A DNA stretch of 64,000 bases from Ceratopteris richardii (lineage: Eukaryota > Streptophyta > Polypodiopsida > Polypodiales > Pteridaceae): NCBI GenBank assembly GCA_020310875.1, contig CM035431.1:14794562-14858561 (forward strand), written 5' to 3'. The translations under genes were made by a program, and so were the position numbers. Every line of letters starts with the position of its first letter. Position 1 is the stretch's first letter. The notes below the pieces were generated by a model, which was given only the letters and a program-made list of their open reading frames with translations, had not been told where the DNA came from and made no database searches. Shown here one piece after another: positions 1-10,272 of this stretch.

Positions 1-1006
1 AAAGCACCTTATATGTTAAGCATGCTAATGATGTGCTTCTGATCATTGTTGTCTATGTTGATGACATGCTGCTCACTCGTCCTATTGAGAAGCATACTGC
101 TGATTTTAAGGCTGATTTGCAAGCCTCACTTGAGATGTCTGATTTGGGGCATTTGCATCACTATTTAGGCATTCAGTTTATGCAAGTTGATGGTGGAATA
201 GCTTTGTGTCAAACGAAATATATTGACACATTATTGCAGCATTTTGGCCTTGAAGACTGTAAGCCTATTGCCACTCCTATGGAGCTAGGTTTACAATTGA
301 GTCTTCATGATGCTGGAGATGCATTTGAAAAAATGATGTTCTCTATCAACAGGCTGTTGGATGCTTGATTTACTTATGCATTACTCGGCCAGATATTCAG
401 TTTGTTGTCTCACAGATAAGCAGGTTTATGCATTGCCCAGGAGTGAAGCATTGGCAGGCAGTTAAGCGCATCTTTCACTACTTGAGTGGTACTCGGCTAC
501 TTGGGTTGTTTTATCCCAAGGGGGGATCACTACCGCCAGATTTGCATGCTTTTTCTGATTTTGATTGGGCTGGTTGTTATGACACTCATGTGTCCACTAG
601 TGGCTTTTGCTTCATGCTTGGTAGCTCATGTATATCTTGGTTGAACAAGACTGTGGCCACTTCCAGTTGTGAGGCTGAGTATAGGGCAGCTTTCATAGCT
701 ACTGTTGAGTGTGTGTGGCTCAGATGCCTTATGGCTGATTTGGGTGTTGGTCAGTCTTTTGCCACCACCATCTTTACTGACAGTCAGAGCGCATTGGCAG
801 TTGCGAGGAACCCTGTGTTCCATGCTCGCACTAAGCACATTGAGGTGCATTATCATTATGTCAGGGAGAGGTTCTCTGCTGGGGAGATCAGCTTGGCATA
901 TGTGCCCACGCAGGAGAACATTGCAGACCTTTTCATGAAGGCTCTGCCTAGGGAGAAGTTTGAAGCTTTCCGCAAAGATTTGGGCTTACTTCCTTTTGTG
1001 GAGTGA
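1..1006 (+). pseudogene. Copia-A pol: RT C-terminus and RNase H, frameshifted
   Basis: Translation gives the end of a copia reverse transcriptase (YVDDMLLT near 54-77, then the SDLGHLHHYLGI region) and RNase H (EAEYRA, TDSQSA, HARTKHIEVHYH). Compared with the intact copy at 50433-54698, a small insertion near 330-345 breaks the frame after the HDAGDAF segment, so the product is split at about 365. About nine bases are also missing near 645, which removes part of the SWLSKKQPT segment. RNase H degrades the RNA template during reverse transcription. This copy cannot make a working polyprotein. The stop at 1004-1006 lies 75 bp before the LTR, as in the intact element. Confidence 0.9.
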
Positions 1007-1045
1007 TTTCCACATAGCTTGGCACTTCCTTATACATGAGTGCCA
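997..1045 (+). other. Two short hairpins between pol stop and PPT of copia-A
   Basis: Two perfect inverted repeats follow each other directly after the pol frame. TGTGGA (997-1002) pairs with TCCACA (1009-1014), and TGGCACT (1020-1026) pairs with AGTGCCA (1039-1045). The intact copia-A copy has the same blocks near 50400-50440. With the PPT hairpin at 1061-1104 they form a row of three structures at the 3' end of the element RNA. Function is inferred only. Confidence 0.5.
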
Positions 1046-1060
1046 GCTACGTTTTCACCG

Positions 1061-1104
1061 CATCACTCCCAGGGGGGATTTGTTGATATATTTAGGTAGT
1101 GATG
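1061..1104 (+). promoter_or_regulatory. PPT hairpin of copia-A (arms flank the PPT and LTR start)
   Basis: CATCACT (1061-1067) on the pol side pairs with AGTGATG (1098-1104), 18 bases inside the LTR. The 30-nt loop holds the purine tract and the TG that starts the LTR. G-T wobble can lengthen the stem. This is the weakest member of the set seen in six copia families. The same arms are at 50335-50341 and 50372-50378 in the intact copy. Confidence 0.5.
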
Positions 1105-1310
1105 TGTGTGAACACTCTAGGACTATCGAGGCACTTTTTTCCCTCTTTAGGAGGTTTTTTTCCCCTAGCTTGTATATACGCCTATTGCCCTAATGGGCTA
1201 CTTATCTTTGTACATTCTCTAGTAATACATTCAATATTGTGTGTTGTGCTCCAAGCTTCTTCTTCTTCCTTGTGCTGTTCGCGTGCTTCCACAGACGTCT
1301 AACTCCAATA
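1081..1310 (+). repeat. 3' LTR of copia-A (230 bp)
   Basis: Starts TGTTGATATA directly after the purine tract and ends at aactccaata, where the intact copies end in aactccaaca. Its length equals that of the LTRs at 50129-50358 and 54981-55210. It is several percent diverged from them and has lost the terminal CA. Confidence 0.9.
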
Positions 1311-3326
1311 ATTCTGATTGCATAGAAGCCATCCAATTTTCAGAACTTTGTGATTCATCAAACAAAAGAGACTCATTCTCATCATAGAGACTAGATGCAG
1401 CCATAACATAGAAATCTGATGCAAAAGAGGAACTACAAGAGCCTAAACAAGTATGATATGATAGAGGTGCATCTAATTTTCTATCACACAAAGTCTGCAC
1501 TAGCCATTTTGGCATAGTTTTTGCCTCCTCAATATCAACTCTCTCATCAAAAAGTCTCTAATGATCTGCATCATCACATGAACCTTATAAAGGCTAAGAA
1601 GTTGCTTGATTAAGACCGTCACTAGACTATCCACCTGTAAAAAGAGGCAGCAAAGTGTCATACATGTCTTTGGAGCTAAGAGATGTATCCTTCGTACATG
1701 AAAGTAAAGGCTGAATAGCATCTTCCACAAAAACAACATCACAACTAACCAAAATAGGGTTAGTCTATGAATGATATAGACGATAGCCTTTGCTTTCAAA
1801 ACTGTACCCAATAAAAATACATTTCACTACTTTGTCATCCAATTTCATGCGTTGTTGTTCAAGCACTAATGCATATGCCAAACAATAAAAAATAGGCAGG
1901 TGAGCAGCAAATGGCTTACGACCATGCCAAGCCTCATATGGAGTGATAGACTACAATGCTTTAGTGGGACACCTATTAAGTACATATGTTGCACACATGA
2001 CAACCTCAAGCGAAAAACTATGTGTTAAAGCCTAACTCTTGACCATACAGCTCACCATCTCCATGAGTGAACTATTGTTCCATTCAGCAACTCCATTCTA
2101 TTGAGGTGTATACAACACTGTACATTGATGTTTTTATCCCACATTTAGCCAGAAATGCATTAAAGTCAGAAGACATATATTTCCCCCTCAATCAAAACGA
2201 AGGATGCCCATTTTACATGCTGACATATTTTCAGCCAAAACGAGAAACTTTTTGAAGCACATAAACACTTTGGACTTTGCTTTCAATGGATATACCCATG
2301 CATGCCTAGAAAAATCATCGATGAAAGTCATGAAGTAAAGAGAGTTCCCAAAAGAGGGTGTCTGCATAGGACCACAGACATTATTGTGAACAAGCTGCAA
2401 TTTCTGAGTAGCTCGAATTGAGCCATCTTTTGGGAATGAGGAACACTCCATTTTGCCCAAAATACAGCCTTCACATACATGTTTACCAGGTGCCTCAAAT
2501 CTGGGCAGAGAGGACACCATTTCAGATTTCTACAGGTGTAGCAAACTAGCAAAATTCAGATGACCAAAGCGCGCATGCCAAAGCTTTGCATTTGACATAG
2601 CCTAAGAATCATGTAATGCACATGCCAAATCATTCACAGATTTTTCATAGTCAATAAGCTTATACAACCCATGCCATAAAATGCTAGAAGCAATAATCAT
2701 GTTGCCATTTGATAGATCATGAATTGTACATCTGTCATCAACAAATTTCACAACCAAGCCAATCTTGGCTAATGTAGAAATTGATAACAGATTTTTCTTG
2801 ATCCTAGCACAAACAAACCATCCGATAATGTAAAAAAACTACCATCAGCAGTAGTCAGAATGATCTTACCAACTGCCATGACAGGATAAGAGGAGTTGTT
2901 GGTGCATGTGACAGTATTCCCTATAGGGACAGGCTCGAGTGATGTGAAGAAACTATGCTGCGAGGTAATACATTTGGTTGCCCCACTATCAAAGTACCAA
3001 ACATCTGAGTCTACTACAGACATACAATGTTCAAGAGAAGATGGGTCAAAACTGCAAACAGTAGTAAATGCCCATTCTTCATTCTGCATTAGATTGGAAG
3101 ACTCTGTTTTTGGTGTAGAGGCCTCTCCAACAACCATTCTAGCCTCCTTTTTCTTTGCCTCTTTTGCAACTAGTTTTGGATAATTCTTTATGACATGATC
3201 ATTTGCTTTATAGTACTTGCAAAACAATTTTTTCTTTTCTTTTGTCTTGTCGTCTCTGTCATCCTTCTTTGATTATGTAGAATTAGCAGATTATTACTTA
3301 CTAATAGAAGAGCTCCATTTACCTTT
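1311..3326 (-). pseudogene. Copia-A relic: gag zinc knuckle through integrase to RT N-terminus
   Basis: Read on the - strand this is a decayed copy of copia-A. It has the gag CCHC region near 3210, the protease (WYFDSGATK around 2990), the GAG-pre-integrase and integrase core (FIDDFSRHAWVYPL near 2300), the integrase C-terminus, and the start of the RT domain (SSENWMASMQSE near 1325). Many frameshifts and stops separate the pieces. The QQNG motif of integrase reads Q-stop-NG because CAG has become TAG (2098-2100). Its left end is cut by the + strand copy (1-1310). Its right end stops where the gypsy-1 LTR begins at 3327, so two later elements appear to have landed in it. Confidence 0.85.
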
Positions 3327-3580
3327 TGTTATAAGAGGAGTCACTTTAGAAGAGATGGTATGAACCATCTCTTAGGCTTCTTTAGTAGGCACACACATGA
3401 GTTCCATGTGGCACCTATGTGAGTTATCACCCATGTGACTCTAATTCAGGATGGAATCAAAGGAAAGTAGGTATGCGGCTAGCCGGCACTTCGAATGAGG
3501 ATCTCCGTGTATATTTTGGCATTGAATTACGTGCAGAATTATAGAAAAATGGAGGGATTCATCGGGTTTTGAACTCAACA
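3327..3580 (+). repeat. 5' LTR of gypsy-1 (about 254 bp)
   Basis: Copia-A homology stops at about 3326 and a block running from TGTTATAAG to AACTCAACA follows, directly in front of a primer-binding site. The ends have the TGTT...AACA form expected of an LTR. No second copy is in the window, so the start rests on the homology break and the terminal dinucleotides. Confidence 0.65.
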
Positions 3581-3581
3581 T

Positions 3582-3593
3582 TGGTATCGGAGC
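3582..3593 (+). promoter_or_regulatory. Primer-binding site, initiator tRNA-Met type (gypsy-1)
   Basis: TGGTATCGGAGC lies one base after the LTR end. It matches the usual plant site TGGTATCAGAGC with one change (A to G). It would prime minus-strand DNA synthesis from the 3' end of initiator tRNA-Met. Confidence 0.75.
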
Positions 3594-4655
3594 AGAGGTA
3601 CACACCTATCGAGGCAACCAATAGCCCACGAAGACGGTCGACAGCCCATGCAGGCGGCAAATACTCACGGACGCTGTTAGGCACAGGCGACGAGCCCACA
3701 CAGAAGGCAACCTTCCCTCTTCCCTCCCTCTTAGGTGAGAACAACAAAGTATAACTCCTTTATTTATACAAGGAGAAAGCACCTACAAGCTGCATATATG
3801 GGATAAAGCTCCTCCATCGACGTCGAATATTGGGATTTGTTGAGAAGACCAAAGGGAGGTGAAAAAGGAGGTAATAAAATAGCAATTTGAGTTTCTTTTC
3901 AAGATGGGAGAGAGAAAAGCTATGCTATGGACCAAGGATTTGGGGAAATTATGATTTATACATGTAGTATGGGCTGTATATATGGGATATGGGTCATGGG
4001 TTTGTCTCGAAAAGCTTCAAGTTCTCAACTATGGACTCTCAAAGTCACTACTTCATGAAGATTTGCTTTCCCACAGTCTACTTGTGACATACCCGGTTTC
4101 TCGGCACCAATTTCAGAAATTCTTGTAATGTTACGAAGTTATACTCCTAAGCTTTGCTCAAAGACCATTGATGTTAGATTTGGACAAGATTTGGTCAACC
4201 AAAATCTCTCTGCAGTGCTTCAGCAGGAACTAGGTAGCCACTTCCGAGCCTAGTTTTCCATAATCCGGTGTCCAAATTCACTTTTTTCACTTGGGATAGC
4301 TTTATATCTTTGAAGTACAGGTGCTGGGATACATTTCTTGGACTCGTGAGGACTATCAAATCTAAAAAATTATTCAATTTCACTCAGTTTGCCCGGTTGG
4401 GGCTATTGCCACTTGGTTTTGGCATTGTTCTTGTTGGTTTTTGGTGATTAGAACCTCTCCGGACCAACCGGACATTTCCAAATTTTTTTGGGCCTGGCAA
4501 GGATTCAAAATCAATGACCTAAAGCTTCAAGGATCACTTGGATTTCACTTCCGCAACTTCATTTTGTATCAGGGAAGTGCTCTTATGATATATTTCTCTT
4601 CTTCTTGCATAGTCAAGCTTTACTTCCATTCATTTTCATATACTCTAGTTAGCAA
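3594..4655 (+). other. Untranslated leader of gypsy-1
   Basis: About 1.06 kb without a credible coding frame lies between PBS and gag. Such long leaders occur in plant gypsy elements. I see no second LTR boundary in it, but a small nested insertion cannot be excluded. Confidence 0.4.
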
Positions 4656-5862
4656 ATGGGTGAAGGGAAGTCAAACATGGAATCTAAAGGGAAACAAATA
4701 GTTGAACATACTTCTCCATCTAAAAACCAACTAGAGGATCCTGATTCTAGAATGGAAGAGGTAGAATTGGGGCAGGAAGTAGAGGAAAACTTAGAAGAGA
4801 AAGAGCCTTAACAAGAAGAATATATGTATGAGGAACTTTTAGATGACTTTGTCACTCATGATCAATTTGTAGACTTGAAAGAGAAAACCCTTAAATTAGA
4901 GAAATCTTAGTGGCATTACATCTCTCATTCAACAACTAAAGTTTCAGATGATCTCACTTGAGACTCACATCACCTCTTTCCTAGCTAGGAAGGAAAGAGA
5001 AACCCATCCTCTTCCTCTAGAGATAACTAGGAAAGATACTTCTCTTTCTAGTCAGCACAACGGAGAGAGCTCTAGGGAAGCTCCCCTTCTAAAAGACTTG
5101 AAGCCACCTACCTTTATGGGGGATGACCGAGATAGGACCAAGGATGCAATCTACATTTTTTTACAAAAGTGGCATGATTTGCATCAATTCAAGGGCACTC
5201 CACCAGATTATCGTGTGCTAGAGGTGAGTCTCTCGCTCGGCCCACATGCTTACAAGTGGTGGATGAGTCTTAAGGAGGTGAACTCTATCCCTATAGATTG
5301 GACTCAGTTTGAGACTGTTTTTCTAAAAGAGTTTCTTCTTGAGAATGAGGAGGAGAGGAATTGGGATGAGTGGGATAGGATTACCCAGAGAGATAGGCCT
5401 CTTACGGTCTACATATCCCACTATAGAGAAATCATTTTGAAACGTAAGGGCTTAGATGATTTCCAGAAGACCAGAGGGTTTGTTAGAGGCTTAGATAAAG
5501 CCATAAAGAGGGAAGTCAAAAGGAATGTGCCTAAGATGTTTGAGGAGGCGATCAAGTATGCACAGATCTATGAGGACCATAACCATCCTCAATACACGCC
5601 TATGGAGACAGATCAGCCCCTCAAGCCTCTTAGTATGAATAAATTCAAGAAAAAGTTACCATTTGGGAAAAACAAAGTTTTTATTAAAAAACAAAGATCA
5701 CAAGGGCCTAGGTTATCTAAAGATCAGTTTGAGAGGGCCAAAAGAGAGAACCTGTGCTTTAGGTGTTTGTTGCCTAGCCATTCATAGTGGAACTGTCCAC
5801 TCAAGAAGAGGGAAGAAAAGAAGAAGGGACCAGAGACTAGTACGGCCCCCGAAAAGGGCAAA
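4656..5862 (+). pseudogene. Gypsy-1 gag (capsid domain and zinc knuckle), broken
   Basis: The likely gag start is the ATG at 4656. The acidic first 85 or so codons contain in-frame stops and then shift frame. From 4948 a long frame codes a retrotransposon gag domain (FMGDDRDRTKDAIYIFLQKW, WWMSL, TQFETVFLKEF), which is the capsid that packages element RNA. It ends in a basic linker and a zinc knuckle of the form CX2CX4HX4C. A TAG stop (5785-5787) lies inside that knuckle, between the His and the last Cys. The same frame then runs on through a Lys-rich stretch into the protease, so one point mutation separates gag from pol here. In-frame fusion of gag and pol is usual for plant Ty3/gypsy elements. 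Confidence 0.85.
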
Positions 5863-6370
5863 AAGGTGGTCCACATAGTGCAGACCCTTCCTATTCATGG
5901 AAGCCCTAGCTGCAAGGGAGTGGAGGTGATGCACGAGGATATTGAGCACACCTATTGTTTGACTCAGTCATTGTGGTCAGTGCAGTTTGGACCACATGAC
6001 CTAGTTAAACTGCATGGTAGTGTGTATGGGACCAGGGTGCGGGTCATGATAGATGACTCTGCCACTCATAACTTTATAAATTATGCTCTGGTCAAGAAAT
6101 TAAAGATTTCCCAGCAGCTCAGTGCACATAAATACATCGTATCTATGATGCAAAGGCAAGATAAGAGGATATGGGATACTATGGTATCCAATTTGGAAGT
6201 CAAGATGCAAGACCATACAGATATATGGACTTCCAAATTATGAATATGGAGAGGACAAACCTGCTCTTAGGAACAGAGTGGCTATGGGGGTTGGGAGACA
6301 CACTTAAATGCAGCTATCAAAACAACACACTTGAATTTGAAAAGAATGGAAGTAAAGTTTGTATTTAGGA
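5863..6370 (+). pseudogene. Gypsy-1 aspartic protease, active-site glycine lost
   Basis: The frame continuing from gag encodes a retropepsin-like domain. The expected active site of the family (Asp-Ser/Gly-Gly followed by ATHNFI) appears as IDDSATHNFI near 6050, so the glycine after the catalytic Asp is replaced by Ser. After about 6240 the frame shifts by one base. The end of the domain then reads in another frame, with FQIMNMERTNLLLGTEWL near 6235-6290. The enzyme would cut the polyprotein; this copy is very unlikely to be active. Confidence 0.75.
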
Positions 6371-7785
6371 GAGAGAGATGTACCTAGTGCACCTCTCATT
6401 TCATCATTAGAGTTGTATAGTCTTTGTTATTCTCAGCATGTACAGGAGATGTTTTTAGTGTACAGTCATGATACGGAGCATTGTATAGACAACTCATCTG
6501 ATGTATCTTTTCATGCTAGGAATGTAAATATGGACAGGACTTTCTATAATTCTTTTTTGCAAGAGTGTGTGGTTAAAAGTTTTAAGGATCTTACGTTTGA
6601 GTATAGAGATGTTTTTCCCACTAACTTACCTAGAGGGCTACCACCTGAGAGAGGGGACATTGACCATGCCATTGAGGTTGTTACTAACACTAAGCCTATT
6701 TGTAAGCCACCATATAGGCTTAGTGTTTCTCAGCATGAGGAGGTTGAGAGGCAATTGCAGGATTATTTAGATAAGGGCTTCATTAAACCTAGTATCTCAC
6801 CTTTGGCATCGCCAATGCTCCTAGTTAAAAAGAAAGATGGCTCTATGAGACTATGTATAGACTATAGAGCACTTAATAAGGTAACTATAAAAAATAAGTT
6901 TCCAATGCCTAGATTGGAAGATCTATTTGATCAGTTACATCAAGCTAGGTATTTTACCAAGCTTGATCTTAGATCAGGATATCAGCAGATCAGGATTAGG
7001 GCGGAGGATGTCCCTAAGACTGCATTTAGGACTAGATACGGGCACTATGAGTTTTTGGTGATGCCTTTTGGTCTCACCAATGCTCCTGCCACTTTCATGA
7101 AGCTCATGGATAGTGTTTTACAGCTTTATCTAGGATAGTTTGTAGTAGACTTTTTAGATGACGTTCTGATCTATAGTGCATCAAAAGAGGAGCACTTGCA
7201 ACACTTAAGAAAGGTATTTCAAGTGCAAAGGGAAAATTCACTATTTGCTAAGGAGTCAAAGTGTGAATTTTTCAAAACAGAGGTTGGATACCTTGGGCAT
7301 ATAGTCTCCCACGATGGAATCCATATGGATCCTGAAAAAGTAAGGGCTATTATGGAACGACCACATCCAAGGAACTTAGAAGAGCTGCACATCTTCCTAG
7401 GTTTATCAAGTTTCTATCAAAGTTTCATTAAGAATTATGCCAAAATTGTTGTTCCGATGACGGAATAGCTTAAAGGGAAAGGAAAAGCCTTTCATTGGTG
7501 AGATGAATAGGAGCAAAGTATGGAGAAATTGAAAGTAGCAATTGCTACAGCTCCAACAGATCCCAACAAACCATTTGTGGTTGAGATTGACACGAGTGAT
7601 TTTGCCATAGGAGCGGTTCTAGTTCAGGATGGTCGACCAGTAGCTTTTGAGAGTAAGAAACTAGAACCGGCTCAGAAGAATTACTCCGTCTATGAGAAGG
7701 AGTTGTATGCAATTGTCCATGCTTTGAAGAAGTGGCATCATTATTTATATGTTACGATAGTGTTTGATCAAGATAATTATTTCCA
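6359..7785 (+). pseudogene. Gypsy-1 reverse transcriptase and start of RNase H
   Basis: Typical Ty3/gypsy RT blocks appear in order: [61 protein letters not shown] and the active-site block FLDDVLIYS near 7152-7178 (Phe replaces Tyr, which is common in this group). The thumb region GHIVSHDGIHMDPEKV and the RNase H start (EIDTSDFAIGAVL, SKKLEPAQKNYSVYEKEL) follow. Stops occur at 7136-7138, 7466-7468 and near 7500, several at positions where relatives have Gln, Trp or Leu. At about 7785 the sequence switches to a - strand copia-A relic. The rest of RNase H, integrase and the 3' LTR are therefore missing. Confidence 0.9.
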
Positions 7786-8655
7786 TAGGGGTGGAAATAG
7801 GTTTGTAATATTGAAGGCCATAATGTTGCAATAATGCGTCAATACATTTTGTTTGACACAAAGCTATTCCCCCATCAACTTGTACAAACTGAATGCCCAA
7901 ATAATGATGCAAATGCCCCAAATGTGATATCTCAAAAGAGGCATGCAAATCAACTTTAAACTCAGCAATATGCTTCTCATTAGGACCAATGAACAGCATG
8001 TTATAAGTATACTAAAAAATGATCAGAAGTGCATCATTTGCATACTTAACATATAAGGTGCTTTCAATTGGATTGTTCTCAAAACCATGTGCAATCAAGT
8101 AGGCATGTATCTTTTCATACCAAGCATGTGGTGCTTGCTTCAACCCATATGATGTCTTTTGCAACCTGCACACTTTGTTTTCATGCTCTTTTTGCACAAA
8201 ACCACGGGGTTGAAATACATACACTTCTTCATGTAAGTCACCATTCAAAAATGTGTTTTTAATGTCCAACTGATGTAGATTCCAACCATGATGGGTTGCA
8301 AGTGCACAAATGCTAGGAACGGTGGTCATTCGGCATGTGGGTGCAAAGGTCTCATCAAAATCAATGCATCTCTCTTGAGCATAACCTTTTGCAACAAGCC
8401 TAGCCTTACACCTATCAATTGTTCCATCAGGCTTACACTTCAGGTTGTATTTCCATGTAGTGCCAATGGCCTTTTTGCTTGGAGGAAAATCACATAAGAG
8501 CTGGTACCATCCTTGATAGTAGCATCATATTCTAATTGCATAGAAGCCATCAAATTTTTTGAATTTTGTGCTCCATTAAAAGAAACAAGCTCATTCTCAT
8601 CACAAAGATTAGAGCAGCCATGACATAGCAATCTGATGCATTTAGAAATGTTAGG
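7786..8655 (-). pseudogene. Copia-A relic: reverse transcriptase fragment
   Basis: The - strand copy runs from the DENELVSFNGAQNS linker near 8600 through RT (QLDIKNTFLNGDLHEEVYVFQPRGFV, LKQAPHAWYEKIHAYL) to the TPME segment at 7787. It aligns with the RT half of the intact copy. The YVDD active site is destroyed: the corresponding region near 7990-8010 reads YTYN after a stop codon. It overlaps the region covered at 1311-3326, so it is a separate copy rather than the other half of the same one. Confidence 0.85.
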
Positions 8656-9752
8656 ATCTTCTACAATTTCAAGATGTGCCGATTTTTGTGTCGAAATACT
8701 ACTTTTGATGCTTCCAACTACCTTTGTAAGCTATGCTTCCTTGCTTCTGCATTGATGGAAAAGCTTCGAAAATTCTGAACCCGCAACTTCGTACCTCAGG
8801 TATTAAGATTATGATGAGTTTGCCATTCTATTCTATTGAGGTTTTACACGATCCAAGATAACTCTTTATTGCAAAAGCTTCTACATCTACTGTATTCATT
8901 CTACCAGCGGCAGGGGGGAAACCTCCCTAATCTTCGAACTACCAACCGCCACCATGATCAGGTGGGATTCATACAACGTTAAAAAAAGCCCCAATGACCC
9001 AGATGAATTGCTCTCTGCATAGCGTCAAATGGTTCCCCCGAAAGATCGTCATCCAAATTATAATATATTCTCGCCAACGCGAGTCACTGCCCATGTGTTT
9101 CTTTTGAGAGGAGCATTCCCCGATGCTGAGAATTTCCGAGCGACAGTGGCATGCTCCCCCCTTCCACATACATATACCTTCCTTGGATTGCCTCAGCTCC
9201 TTCCAAAATCAGTTTCAAACAGAAGATTCCCACAGAACCCTTTTCGTTATGGGCTGCTGCTGATTCTCGCACAAGGAATAAAGAATAGGACTAGAATACG
9301 CGAGGTGAAAATGTTTGCAACAACTCATCTCTTAAATGAGAGATTTTTTCTTCAAATGAATTTAATGAAGTTGCTTCAAATTAGCGACACCAATGAATCA
9401 TGAGAAATACTCCTTCACTATGACTTAAGCTAACGACTCTGAAGCAGATGCATTACTAGAAGCACTCCCATACAATTCGTATCCAGCTTAGTTGCTCTTA
9501 CACCTTCATCATCAACTTCGAGAAATGGACATAAATATTTTATTGCTTTTAACAATTACATCAGTCTGGATTTGACAAATGCTTCATAACCAGCTTGCAA
9601 ATGTAAGAAAATAATAGCACAACGAAATAGACCTGTAGATAGAGTTGAGAGAAAAACACAGACAAAGATAGATGCAGACTAAGAGATCGAGAACTCAAAT
9701 TCTTAGATTGTCAAGCATAATGCATTTACAATGATGGTGGTGTCCACCCGTG
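8656..9752 (-). other. Unassigned; no recognisable gene
   Basis: About 1.1 kb with short open frames on both strands around 8970-9400 and no domain I recognise. The composition near 8900-9280 is less AT-rich than most of the window. A remnant of a host exon or an old element is possible but unsupported. Confidence 0.3.
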
Positions 9753-10272
9753 TGTTCCCAATGTGGAGCTTAGATGGCGATCTAGATAGACTCTAGATGA
9801 AGGGCTTACTAGTGTGCAATGCTATGTAAAGCTCAACCTAGGATGCGCTTATATAGCTTTTACAAGGTGATTCGGTATAGATAAACATAGTCGGGTAGTC
9901 GGTAAAAAATACAATCTGAAAACATCTCCACAATGAGAAGTCCTACCATCTCGGCCTACGGGTCGGGGGGATAGGCCCCCCGGACCCCCCAAAGGGGGGC
10001 AAGCCCCCCTCCGCACTCCCCCCATTAAGGTTCTATGGGGAAATCATGCGACGCCATAGGGCCTTTATTTTTTCCTTGAATGGCAACCCAATGGACTGGA
10101 AGTTTATGCCGTGCCTAATCTAATGGCTAGGCTTACAAAGATCATCTATAACCAACAACGATCACACATAGACCTCATCTAACTTAGAATTAGGGCTCCA
10201 CAAACGTCTAGGCTCTCACAATGGCTTCTCCTCATAATGGGGGCCTTACAAATTAGAGCACCATGGATCATT
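9753..10272 (-). repeat. 3' LTR of copia-C copy 1 (inner end deleted)
   Basis: Matches the LTR at 12834-13395 over nearly its full length. The outer end TGTTCCCAATG is at 9753. The inner end is missing: relative to copy 2, about 42 bases (equivalent to 13357-13398) are deleted. That removes the LTR terminus, most of the polypurine tract and one arm of the PPT hairpin. Confidence 0.8.
9964..10008. repeat. GC palindrome cluster inside the copia-C LTR
   Basis: Alternating runs of six G and six C form three overlapping hairpins: G6-ATAGG-C6, C6-AAA-G6 and G6-CAAG-C6. The cluster sits in AT-rich sequence. Copy 2 (near 13048-13092) keeps the layout with shorter runs. Confidence 0.7.

Larger units (their letters stand above)
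1..1310 (+). mobile_element. Copia-A element, 3' part (5' part lies outside the window)
   Basis: The 3' third of a Ty1/copia element: reverse transcriptase from the YVDD motif onward, RNase H, a structured spacer, a polypurine tract (CCCAGGGGGGATT) and a 230-bp 3' LTR. It matches the intact copy at 50129-55210 on the other strand. At 1311 the sequence changes abruptly to a - strand copia-A relic, so this copy probably inserted into an older member of its own family in opposite orientation. The first bases after the LTR (attct at 1311) would be its target duplication; the partner lies outside the window. Confidence 0.9.
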
